From positions 1 through 6,448 of the forward strand of contig CAMPHP010000188.1 of NCBI GenBank assembly GCA_946885925.1: a DNA stretch of 6,448 nt, written 5' to 3'. The position numbers and the translations under genes were made by a program. The notes beneath the pieces are model-generated. The model was given only the letters and a program-made list of their open reading frames with translations, searched no databases and was not told the origin of the DNA. Shown here in pieces: positions 1-6,308 of this stretch; the stretch's first letter is position 1; each line of letters begins with the position of its first letter. Source of the stretch: an uncultured Litorilinea sp. Lineage in GTDB: Bacteria; Chloroflexota; Anaerolineae; Caldilineales; Caldilineaceae.

Positions 1-356
1 AACAGGGTGCGGAAGATTGGCATAAAGCGCACACGCTCGTTGAGAAGTAGGGCCACGGCAAAGGCGAGGATCATAATCCCCGGCACATGGACAAGGGTAT
101 AGACAATCGTGTTGCGTATGCTAAAGATAAACGCCTCGTCATCCGTGAACATGCGCGTGTAGTTGGCAAAGCCAATAAAGTCCGGCTCACCGATGCCCTT
201 CCAGTCCATAAAGCTGAGTTGAATGGACCAGAAGAAGGGATAAACTGTGAAGATGGCAAAGCCAATCAGCCAGGGGGAGATATAGAGCAGCCCTTGCCAT
301 TCGCGCCGCCGCACCTTGGGGAGACGCCATCGAGTGGGTTGAGAAAGAACGCTCAT
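1..356 (-). CDS. Carbohydrate ABC transporter permease, MalF/UgpA type (N-terminal 118 residues, cut by window edge)
   Basis: This is an inner-membrane permease subunit of a sugar ABC importer; it would pair with a MalG-type permease and a cytoplasmic ATPase and receive substrate from the binding protein encoded just upstream. Reading from ATG at 356-354 gives 118 residues without a stop. A basic N-terminus (RWRLPKVRRREW) precedes a first helix at about residues 22-46 containing SPWLIGFAIFTVYPFFWSI, then the family-typical stretch LSFMDWKG...FIGFANYTRMF at about 48-70, and a second helix at about 82-106 (NTIVYTLVHVPGIMILAFAVALLLNERV). This order is characteristic of MalF/UgpA-like permeases, usually about 290-310 residues, so some 40% is present; the cytoplasmic EAA loop lies beyond the window. 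AAAGG at 364-368 lies seven bases before the ATG, supporting the start. It is the second gene of the operon, 110 bases after the binding-protein stop. The exact sugar cannot be told. Confidence 0.93.
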   Translation of the reverse strand, partial: MSVLSQPTRWRLPKVRRREWQGLLYISPWLIGFAIFTVYPFFWSIQLSFMDWKGIGEPDFIGFANYTRMFTDDEAFIFSIRNTIVYTLVHVPGIMILAFAVALLLNERVRFMPIFRTL

Positions 357-390
357 AGCAATACCTTTAGACCGGAAACGGCAAGAAATG

Positions 391-438
391 CGTGGGATGG
401 AGCCACTGTAACGCTCAGTGTAACGCCTCCATCCCACG
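391..438 (-). terminator. Intercistronic nested stem-loop between binding protein and permease (attenuator or mRNA stabiliser)
   Basis: A perfect 12-bp inverted repeat pairs 391-402 (CGTGGGATGGAG) with 427-438. Inside it a second 5-bp stem pairs 404-408 (CACTG) with 416-420 (CAGTG), leaving a 7-base loop and a one-sided bulge at 421-426. In the operon transcript the hairpin begins 28 bases after the binding-protein stop. The bases after it (CAUUUCUUGCC) are only modestly U-rich, so complete termination looks unlikely. In sugar-importer operons an element between binding protein and permease commonly keeps the binding protein in excess, either by partial termination or by protecting the upstream mRNA; that role is inferred here. 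The loop side also carries GCGTTACA twice, 12 bases apart. Confidence 0.65.
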
Positions 439-466
439 GCAGAAAGCAAAACGCGGAAAGCAAACC

Positions 467-1810
467 TTAGAGGCTGGCGAGAATCTTGTTGCCTTCGGTG
501 ACCATCGCCTCAATCGTGTCATCGGCGCTGCGTTCGCCGATCAATCCTAGTTCAAACTCCTTATTCACCGCGTTGTACCACTCAAGGAAGCGGGGGAAGT
601 ATTTGGGTCCCACCTCCTGCTTGAGTTCATCAATGACCACCTGCATGTTGTTGGGTGGGGGCGCGAGGTAAGTATCGCTCTCTTGAATCGCCGCCACAGT
701 GGGGCAGGAGCCGCGGTCTTTGGCAATGTTGCCCTGAACCTCATCACCGGCTAGATAGAGCACCAATTCGGTCGCCTGAGCGAGAACATTGCGCTCGATG
801 GCGTTGGCAGTGACCACATGCGGCTGGTCGTTCCACAGCCCGCCACCTCTGCTGGTCTGCGGAGCCTTGGGGGTGGGCATGATATCCCACTCAAAGCGGT
901 CACCGATATCGCGGGTAAAGGAACCAACGCTGCCTGCGTTAACCGGATTCATGGCGATTTTGCCTGTGACAAAGAGGTTGGAGACACCGGCAGTCAACAG
1001 CCCTTCGACCTCGGCGGGTAGCGGGGAGACTTGGTATTCATGCACACTGTCGATGATCCAGTGGATGGCCTCAGCAAAGCCAGGCTCGCCAAACATCGTC
1101 TGGGTGAAATCGTCGCTGACCCAATGGGTGTCGCTGTTGGAAAGCCCCATGCTGCCATAGCCGTGGTTCATATCGACGCGCGCCCAATAGCCGTAAGTGT
1201 TGGGTGCATCTGTTAACGCCTGAGCCGCCTCCAAGGCCTTTGCCCAATCCCACGTATCGTCCGGCTCCGGTACACCCTTTTCCATGAACATGGTTTTGTT
1301 ATAGACCCAGATCGCTGGCGTCAACTGGAAGGGGAGCGCATAGACCTTACCTTCCTGCAGGAAGATATCCACTGCGCCCGGTCGCCACTTGCTCATGTCA
1401 ATGGTCATGGATTCTAGCGTGGGGGCCAGGTCGGCCAACAATCCTTCCGCAATGTAATCCGGCGCTAACACGCCTTCAAAAAGGATCACATCGGCCACAG
1501 TGCCGCCGGAGAATTGGATCTGGAGACGGTCAAAATAGTCCACACCAATGGGTTCAAGAACGACGCTAATTTCGGGGTGCTCTTCGGGGAAGTCCTTCAT
1601 AGCCGTCTCAATCGTTGCCCCACGCGCGCCTTCTACCCAGTCGGTAGCAAAGCGTACCTCTGTGACCTCGGCACTAGGGGCGCTTTCTCCGCCACTGGAG
1701 GCTGGGGCAGGGCCAGCCGCCGGGGCGGCACAGGCTGCCAGGGCGGCTCCAGCTAAACTCAGGCCGGAGAGTTGCACAAATTGCCGTCGAGTAAGTCTCT
1801 TTCCTTGCAT
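467..1810 (-). CDS. Carbohydrate ABC transporter extracellular solute-binding lipoprotein
   Basis: This 447-residue lipoprotein captures a sugar outside the cell and delivers it to the membrane permeases. The N-terminus has a twin-arginine-like stretch (LTRRQFVQL, residues 6-14), a hydrophobic core and the lipobox LAAC with Cys27, then an Ala/Pro/Ser/Gly-rich linker to about residue 47. The mature part shows hallmarks of the SBP family 1 fold: GKVYALPFQ (154-162) and VYNKTMFMEKGVPEPDDTWDWAKALEAAQALT (169-200), the inter-lobe segment FVTGKIAMNP (280-289), and a C-terminal helical lobe. Length is normal for the family. I start at 1810 because GAGGAGG lies five bases upstream and the signal peptide follows at once; a TTG-initiated extension to 1891 would put 27 non-signal residues in front. 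It is first in the operon with the permease at 356-1. A stem-loop follows the stop. Substrate is not predictable; Trp-rich patches (W168, W187, W189, W209, W230) fit sugar stacking. Confidence 0.95.
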   Translation of the reverse strand: MQGKRLTRRQFVQLSGLSLAGAALAACAAPAAGPAPASSGGESAPSAEVTEVRFATDWVEGARGATIETAMKDFPEEHPEISVVLEPIGVDYFDRLQIQFSGGTVADVILFEGVLAPDYIAEGLLADLAPTLESMTIDMSKWRPGAVDIFLQEGKVYALPFQLTPAIWVYNKTMFMEKGVPEPDDTWDWAKALEAAQALTDAPNTYGYWARVDMNHGYGSMGLSNSDTHWVSDDFTQTMFGEPGFAEAIHWIIDSVHEYQVSPLPAEVEGLLTAGVSNLFVTGKIAMNPVNAGSVGSFTRDIGDRFEWDIMPTPKAPQTSRGGGLWNDQPHVVTANAIERNVLAQATELVLYLAGDEVQGNIAKDRGSCPTVAAIQESDTYLAPPPNNMQVVIDELKQEVGPKYFPRFLEWYNAVNKEFELGLIGERSADDTIEAMVTEGNKILASL

Positions 1811-1971
1811 GTCATCCTCCTCGTGAAATTCTATGAGAAAACTCTGTGTGAGAAGTCCGCGTGAAAAGTCTGTGGGGGCCGCCCGCATCAATCAACACTA
1901 TATATTTTCTGCGGATTACACATCGTTACCGTGCCTGTAGGGAGGCGCAGGGTGGTAAATTGGCGCAATTA
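1811..1971 (-). promoter_or_regulatory. Leader and probable promoter region of the sugar-transport operon
   Basis: These 161 bases separate the relic ORF at 1972-2370 from the binding-protein start. The only A+T-rich patch is at 1895-1908, reading AAAATATATAGTGT on the minus strand, which offers TATATA (1904-1899) or TATAGT (1902-1897) as a -10 box. No good -35 hexamer lies 16-18 bases upstream, so the promoter call is weak and an activator could be needed. The downstream leader would be about 80-90 bases. No convincing LacI-type palindrome was seen. Confidence 0.3.
1816..1822 (-). promoter_or_regulatory. Strong ribosome-binding site of the solute-binding protein
   Basis: GAGGAGG on the minus strand, five bases before the ATG at 1810-1808. 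It decides the start in favour of 1810 over an upstream in-frame TTG at 1891, and it predicts high translation, as expected for an abundant binding protein. Confidence 0.85.
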
Positions 1972-2370
1972 CTATGGGTAAAAACAACGGATATGGTGTA
2001 ACAGAGTATAGTACAAGGGGGCGCGCATCAATGATTGGTGTGCCATCCATATGACAAACTTTGCCATGCGTGGATCGCCCTGGCTGCTTCCTCTGCCGTA
2101 GGCATCGAGGAGGATTCCTTCTGTGCTGTACTGGTAGTCGAGTACGCGGACGGCAGCATCAATTTGTTCGGGTGACGCTGCTGCCGAAATAACAACCGGC
2201 GTGGTATCTCGCCAAGAGACAGCTCCTGGGCATCGCCGGCCACTGTGTAGATGGCTGGTCAGTTGACCAGGGTAAAGACTCCCCGTTCTGCTGTTCTCTC
2301 CACCTTCAAAAGCAAGTACGGTTAGATTGAGCAGAGTGTCCACAGTCGCCTGACTGGACGCGCTCGTCAC
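1972..2370 (-). pseudogene. Remnant of an LplA/LipO-like extracellular solute-binding protein (C-terminal part)
   Basis: The minus-strand reading frame is open for 132 codons from a GTG at 2370, with no convincing ribosome site or signal peptide. Its second half resembles the C-terminal region of LplA/LipO-like sugar-binding proteins: WRDTTPVVISAAASPEQIDAAVRVLDYQYSTEGILLDAYGR corresponds to the conserved segment around 'VVIS...P...A.R.LDY.YS.EG.LL..YG.EG' in that group, and GDPRMAKFV...QSLMRAPLYYTLLHH to the segment that follows ('DGEPRFTDFI...GLS...A..KYT'). This match is from memory. The first 55 codons or so show no such likeness, the usual EG motif reads RGSS, and the frame ends in TAG at 1974-1972 far short of a normal C-terminus (further stops follow). 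The parent protein would be about 500 residues. A decayed gene is the best reading; a chance open frame is the alternative. It is not the same subfamily as the intact binding protein downstream, so it is not a simple tandem copy. Confidence 0.55.
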
Positions 2371-2454
2371 TACCGCGCCCTCTCTTTAATCGTGAGCCTG
2401 TGCTGAAGAAAAGGTATACGTCCGGAAGGTCCCGAGAAAGGGAACTAGAAGAAC
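2371..2454 (+). promoter_or_regulatory. Upstream region of the hydrolase gene, weak promoter candidate
   Basis: These 84 bases lie between the relic (reading the other way) and the hydrolase ATG. TATACG at 2415-2420 is a possible -10 box about 35 bases before the ATG, but no recognisable -35 hexamer is correctly spaced. Purine-rich AAAGGGA (2437-2443) and AGAAG (2447-2451) are candidate ribosome sites, one rather far from and one rather close to the ATG at 2455. Confidence 0.25.
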
Positions 2455-3921
2455 ATGAGTACTTCGACCTTGGAGTTACCACGGGTCACCGCGGGTACAA
2501 GTAAGATAGGGCACCGGCTCGCCCGTGTGGCGACGATAGCCGGTGGCATTCTCTCCTTTTCGGCGCTGGCGCTGGGCAGCGCCCAGTTCTACAGGGTTTC
2601 GGCTGCGACACTTGGCCCAGGCGCGTTCATGCTATCGATACCCAAGATCCTTGCAGGGTCGCTGGCACCTTTCGCCGGAGTGGTGGGGGGAGTGGGAGCC
2701 GTCTTTGGCCTGTCTGCGCTCTGGCTGGAACGCGGCAGGTATCCTAAGGCGGTAAAGGGACCTAGCCTAGTCGTGCTGGCGGGCCTAGCGGCTGCCAGCA
2801 TGAGTGCCATCTACACGCAACAGGTTATGGCGTCGAGCGCCAACTTCGCTGAAGCATTTGGCACCGGCTGGCAGGAGCGGATTCCATCTCACCTAAAGGG
2901 TGGAATGCTGGCCCAACGCTGGACATGGAAGCTCTCGGTTGCGCCGGGGGTGCACGTCGAGCGCGACGTCACCTTCGCAACCGTACCGGAGACCGATCGG
3001 AAACTGCTGGCTGACATCTGGTCCCCGCCCGACGGCGTCGTATCCTCCGGGTTGGGCTTCATCTACTTGCATGGTGGTGGCTACTCGGCATTCGACAAGG
3101 GTGGGCCTACGGAATCTTGGTTCCGGCATTTGGCGGCGCAGGGGCATGTGGTGATGGACGTTTCCTATCGCCTGATCCAGGAGGCGAATGTACCGGGTAT
3201 GCAGGGTGATGTGAAGCGGGCAGTAGCATGGCTCAAGCACAACGCCGACCGTTATGGCGTCAATCCGGACAATATCGTCCTCGGAGGTGGCTCGGCTGGC
3301 TCGCACTTGGCGTTGCTCGCGGCCTATGCGCCCCACCATCCGCTCCTCACGCCAGAGGACGTGCGCGGCGTGGACCTCTCGGTGCGGGGGGTGATCGGCT
3401 ACTATAATGCGGGTGACTACCGGCGGGAGAGCAATGTCGTCGTCACTCCGACCGCGTTGGAGCGGGCCGTACGCAAAGTGCTCACCTACATCTTCGAAAG
3501 TTGGCTCGGGTCGGAGCTCGCTGTGGACGACACAGGGGACTGGGATCCTCATCTGTTTGTCGGCGGCGAGCCAGATGAGTGGCCCGAACTGTACCGCCAG
3601 GTGTCACCGATCACCCATATAGGCCCGAACACGCCACCCACGCTGCAATTCATGGGCGAGCACGATCTCTATGTCTCGCGAAGCGGTTTCGTGTTGGCAC
3701 TGCACCGCAAGCTCCAAGAGGCCGGCGTCCCCTCGGTGTATATGGAGTTCCCGCGGACTGACCACGCCTTCGACATGTTTCTGCCGGAGCTTTCGCCCTC
3801 GGCTCAAACGGCCATGTACCACGTCGACCGCTTCCTGGCGCTGATGGCTGCGCCCGTCGATGGGCAGGCAACGTCATTACACGCAATGTCATTACACGCG
3901 ACAGAGAGCATCGCTAGGTGA
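2455..3921 (+). CDS. Membrane-anchored alpha/beta hydrolase (HSL/BD-FAE-like esterase)
   Basis: A 488-residue serine hydrolase, probably an esterase or lipase acting on a carboxylic ester; the natural substrate is unknown. The catalytic domain spans about residues 160-465: oxyanion-hole HGGG at 206-209, nucleophile elbow GGSAG at 278-282 with Ser280, acid Asp404 in GEHDLYVS, and base His437 in TDHAF. HGGG plus this order is typical of the hormone-sensitive-lipase/BD-FAE group. The first 125 residues are unusual for such enzymes: hydrophobic stretches at about 25-46, 57-91 (long, perhaps a hairpin) and 103-121. With basic residues at the N-terminus (K17, R21, R24) and in the loop 92-101 (ERGRYPKAVK), three helices and the positive-inside rule place the enzyme outside the membrane. 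The segment EAFGTGWQERIPSHL (133-147) links anchor and enzyme; I recall this arrangement in Chloroflexota hydrolases. The gene stands alone between divergent and convergent neighbours. Its G+C is higher than its neighbours. The C-terminal tail contains a five-residue duplication. Confidence 0.92.
   Translation: MSTSTLELPRVTAGTSKIGHRLARVATIAGGILSFSALALGSAQFYRVSAATLGPGAFMLSIPKILAGSLAPFAGVVGGVGAVFGLSALWLERGRYPKAVKGPSLVVLAGLAAASMSAIYTQQVMASSANFAEAFGTGWQERIPSHLKGGMLAQRWTWKLSVAPGVHVERDVTFATVPETDRKLLADIWSPPDGVVSSGLGFIYLHGGGYSAFDKGGPTESWFRHLAAQGHVVMDVSYRLIQEANVPGMQGDVKRAVAWLKHNADRYGVNPDNIVLGGGSAGSHLALLAAYAPHHPLLTPEDVRGVDLSVRGVIGYYNAGDYRRESNVVVTPTALERAVRKVLTYIFESWLGSELAVDDTGDWDPHLFVGGEPDEWPELYRQVSPITHIGPNTPPTLQFMGEHDLYVSRSGFVLALHRKLQEAGVPSVYMEFPRTDHAFDMFLPELSPSAQTAMYHVDRFLALMAAPVDGQATSLHAMSLHATESIAR
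3873..3902 (+). repeat. In-frame 15-bp tandem duplication in the hydrolase tail
   Basis: Two adjacent 15-base units, 3873-3887 and 3888-3902, share GTCATTACACGC and match at 13 of 15 positions. They lie inside the coding region and give the repeated peptide SLHAM-SLHAT (residues 474-483), after the last helix of the hydrolase fold, so the fold should tolerate them. Confidence 0.8.
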
Positions 3922-3939
3922 GCAGACAAGCTACTATCT

Positions 3940-3969
3940 TCAAAACCATAATCGTCAAAACCATAATCA
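3940..3969 (+). repeat. 15-bp tandem duplication after the hydrolase stop codon
   Basis: Two adjacent 15-base units, 3940-3954 and 3955-3969, share TCAAAACCATAATC and match at 14 of 15 positions. They sit in the 83-base gap between the convergent hydrolase and kinase genes. On the minus strand each unit contains a TTTT run, which would lie about 35-65 bases after the kinase stop. The unit is unrelated in sequence to the 15-bp duplication at 3873-3902. Confidence 0.8.
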
Positions 3970-4004
3970 TAAGATGGCAGTAACGGTGTAGCGTGCGAAG
4001 AGAA

Positions 4005-6308
4005 TTAGGAGGCCATGCTACGAGGCCGCAACAAGTGAGCATTGCCTGATGTTAGCGCAGAATCGGCGGGGGGGCTGCCCATGAATGCGCCAAGCCAGCG
4101 GACCAGGTCGCCTGGCAGCAGCCCGCCCGCCTTGCTCACCGTGAGCGCGCCGTGCATGACCTCCAGCCCATCGAGTTCGTCCTGGGCCGAGACGATGACA
4201 ATCGGGATGGAATGCCAGACGGGATGGCGGCGCAAGATCTCCACCAACTCCACACCGTTCATATCGGGCAGCCCTAGATCGAGCAGGATAAGATCGGGGG
4301 GCGTGAGATGGAGACTCGCCAGTGCTTCTTCGCCGCTATAGACACTTTCGATACGATAGGGGCGTAGAGGATTGGCAAGCATTTGGCGCAGCAGCCGCAC
4401 AAAATCGCGGTTGTCATCCACAATCAAAATCTGCTCCACACTCTCGCCAAAGCTACGGACTACGTCCCACAAATTTTGGCGCACCACTGGCTTGATCAGA
4501 TAACCGTCTACGGCAAGCCGCCGCTGTAATGGTTCCTCGCCTGGTAGCGGAGAAGTGATCACCGGTACTTGGGGCAACCCCCACGCGCTCCCCAACTCCC
4601 CCAGTTCCTCCTGCGACAGATGGACAGAGGCACTATCCAGGATCACAGCCTGGGGCATGACTTGGCGCGCCAGTGTCTGAGCCTGTCCTAAATCACCAGT
4701 AGCCAAGACCCGGTAGTGGGTGAGGTAGCGGCTCAACAGCCTGACAGCAGAATTGCTGGTAGTCACCACCAGCAAGACATGTTCGGTATCACGCCCTCCG
4801 GGCGCGGCTGCGACTTCACGGTCGAGGATTTCGGCGCGGGGCAAGATCTCTGCCGTACGCGCAACCGGAAGTGTAAAGAAAATGGTGGTGCCCTGCCCCA
4901 CCATACTTTCTGCCCACATCCGCCCGCCGTGGAGTCCAACAAATTTGCGGCTGATGGCAAGCCCCAACCCCGCGCCTCCTTGTTGGCGGTTGGTGCCGCC
5001 ATCCACCTGATAGAACTCGTCAAAGATGCGGGCGAGATCAGCGGGCGCAATGCCAATCCCCGTGTCACTCACGGCAAAGAGCAGATCCTCGCCTGTTGGC
5101 TGGACAGTGACGGTGACACTCCCCTTGCGTGTGAAGCGTGCGGCGTTGTTGAGTAAATTGATCAACACCTGGCGAATGCGCGTTGCATCCAACCATATTT
5201 GCGGCAGGTCATCTGCAATGTTGGTTGCCAGCGTTAGCCCGCGCGATTCAACCAGACTGCGCACGGTCTCAACCGCTTCGCACGTCAATTCGCCAGGCTC
5301 GACGCGCTCCACGATCAGGCTCACCTGTGCCGCATCAATGCGCGCCAGGTCCAGCACGTCGTTAACCAAACCTTGCAGGTGATGTGCATTGCGATAGATG
5401 ATACGCAGATCACGCAGATAGGAGGAGGGCAGTACCGCCCCATAATATTCCGGCGACTCGACCATCAGCTCGGCAAAACCCACCACGAGATTGAGCGGAG
5501 TTCGCAGTTCATGGCTGATGGTCTGGGCAAAGTACTGCTTGATGCGTCTGCCCTCTTCTGCTTGGTCGCGCGCTGTCACAAGCAGTCCATTGAGCCGCCG
5601 CAGTCTATAGTGCGCTTCGTCAAGCGCCTTGAGCACCCGTTGCAGTTCAGCTTGCCGCTCGCGGGCTAACCGTTGATTGGTGTTCGCCGTCGTATACGCG
5701 CTGGCAAGCCAGGTGAGGGCCGTATAGAGGTTATTGGCAGCAAGCCAAGAGGCCACCGCGACGACTGCCGTGGTAAGGATGGAGAGCAGCGGTGTAACAC
5801 CCCACAGTGCAATGCCCAGCCCAACGTGGTTGAGCAGGGCGATGAGCAAGACGGCAACGACGGCATTGACTAATGCCAGCCAGCGGTTAAAGAGAACATT
5901 GGCAAAGATGATGGGCAGGATAAAGAAATAACCACTTTCGGGTGTGCCCAGCGCCAACAGGCTACAGGCCGCGCAGAGATGGACACCGGCAACATAGCCA
6001 TAGCGCATGGCGCGCTGGTAGCGGTGCGGACTCACAATCGCCAGGGTTGAGACCGCGGCCAAGACGAGGATGCCCTGCCAGAGCACCCAAGGCACAGATG
6101 CTCCCGTAACCGGCCAAATCAGGAAGATCAGACAAAGATAGCTGATGCTCCCGGTAATCCAACCGAGGATTACCAACGCACCGGCGCGGAGCTGGATCAA
6201 GTCGTCCAAGAATTGAGCGCCATCCCCAGGGGGAGCACTGAAGGATTGGGCAGGTGCAGGAGATGTAATTACACTCGAAGGAGATGAAGTAGGGACAGTC
6301 ATTCTCAT
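4005..6308 (-). CDS. Hybrid sensor histidine kinase with six-helix membrane domain, pseudo-receiver and receiver
   Basis: A 767-residue membrane signalling kinase. A Pro/Ser-rich start is followed by about six helices (residues 43-66, 74-93, 104-121, 126-141, 144-162, 166-190) with very short outside loops, so the signal is probably sensed within or near the membrane; no PAS, GAF or HAMP domain is visible. A coiled coil (about 208-258) leads to HisKA with phospho-acceptor His266 in SHELRTPLN. The ATPase domain has the N box (NLLNNAARF, 384-392), G1 DTGIGI (415-420), F box FDEFYQ (429-434) and G2 GGAGLGL (444-450). A first receiver-like domain (about 508-620) keeps Asp558 and KP (606-607) but has VTTS where the acidic pair should be. 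The last receiver (about 626-745) is more complete: DD at 631-632, Asp677 in LLLDLGLPDMNG, Ser707 and Lys726, though that lysine is followed by Ala rather than the usual Pro. Start is the ATG at 6308; ATG at 6302 is possible. No DNA-binding response regulator is adjacent, so its output partner is unknown. Confidence 0.95.
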   Translation of the reverse strand: MRMTVPTSSPSSVITSPAPAQSFSAPPGDGAQFLDDLIQLRAGALVILGWITGSISYLCLIFLIWPVTGASVPWVLWQGILVLAAVSTLAIVSPHRYQRAMRYGYVAGVHLCAACSLLALGTPESGYFFILPIIFANVLFNRWLALVNAVVAVLLIALLNHVGLGIALWGVTPLLSILTTAVVAVASWLAANNLYTALTWLASAYTTANTNQRLARERQAELQRVLKALDEAHYRLRRLNGLLVTARDQAEEGRRIKQYFAQTISHELRTPLNLVVGFAELMVESPEYYGAVLPSSYLRDLRIIYRNAHHLQGLVNDVLDLARIDAAQVSLIVERVEPGELTCEAVETVRSLVESRGLTLATNIADDLPQIWLDATRIRQVLINLLNNAARFTRKGSVTVTVQPTGEDLLFAVSDTGIGIAPADLARIFDEFYQVDGGTNRQQGGAGLGLAISRKFVGLHGGRMWAESMVGQGTTIFFTLPVARTAEILPRAEILDREVAAAPGGRDTEHVLLVVTTSNSAVRLLSRYLTHYRVLATGDLGQAQTLARQVMPQAVILDSASVHLSQEELGELGSAWGLPQVPVITSPLPGEEPLQRRLAVDGYLIKPVVRQNLWDVVRSFGESVEQILIVDDNRDFVRLLRQMLANPLRPYRIESVYSGEEALASLHLTPPDLILLDLGLPDMNGVELVEILRRHPVWHSIPIVIVSAQDELDGLEVMHGALTVSKAGGLLPGDLVRWLGAFMGSPPADSALTSGNAHLLRPRSMAS

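Noticed and set aside
87..470. Plus-strand open frame of 127 codons antisense to the permease and the intercistronic gap
   Set aside because: It is opposite a well-recognised permease start and a stem-loop; its translation shows no domain or compositional sense of its own.
1811..1891. Upstream extension of the binding protein from an in-frame TTG at 1891
   Set aside because: The added 27 residues do not look like a signal peptide, and a strong GAGGAGG site sits five bases before the ATG at 1810, directly in front of a textbook lipoprotein signal.
1912..1929. LacI-type operator upstream of the binding protein (GGATTACACATCGTTACC)
   Set aside because: The two halves align only with a gap and the centre is not symmetric; not enough to call an operator.
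2893..3552. Minus-strand open frame of 219 codons inside the hydrolase gene
   Set aside because: It is antisense to the catalytic core of the hydrolase, whose motifs are all intact; long antisense frames are common in G+C-rich genes.
3940..3969. Start of a CRISPR-like or phage-attachment repeat
   Set aside because: Only two abutting 15-bp units with no spacers, and no integrase or tRNA gene nearby; simple tandem duplication explains it.
3988..4021. Possible hairpin GTAGCGTG ... CATGCTAC at the kinase 3' end as a bidirectional terminator
   Set aside because: The stem is only 8 bp with one G-U pair, the loop is 18 bases, it overlaps the kinase coding end, and no T-tract follows directly on either strand.
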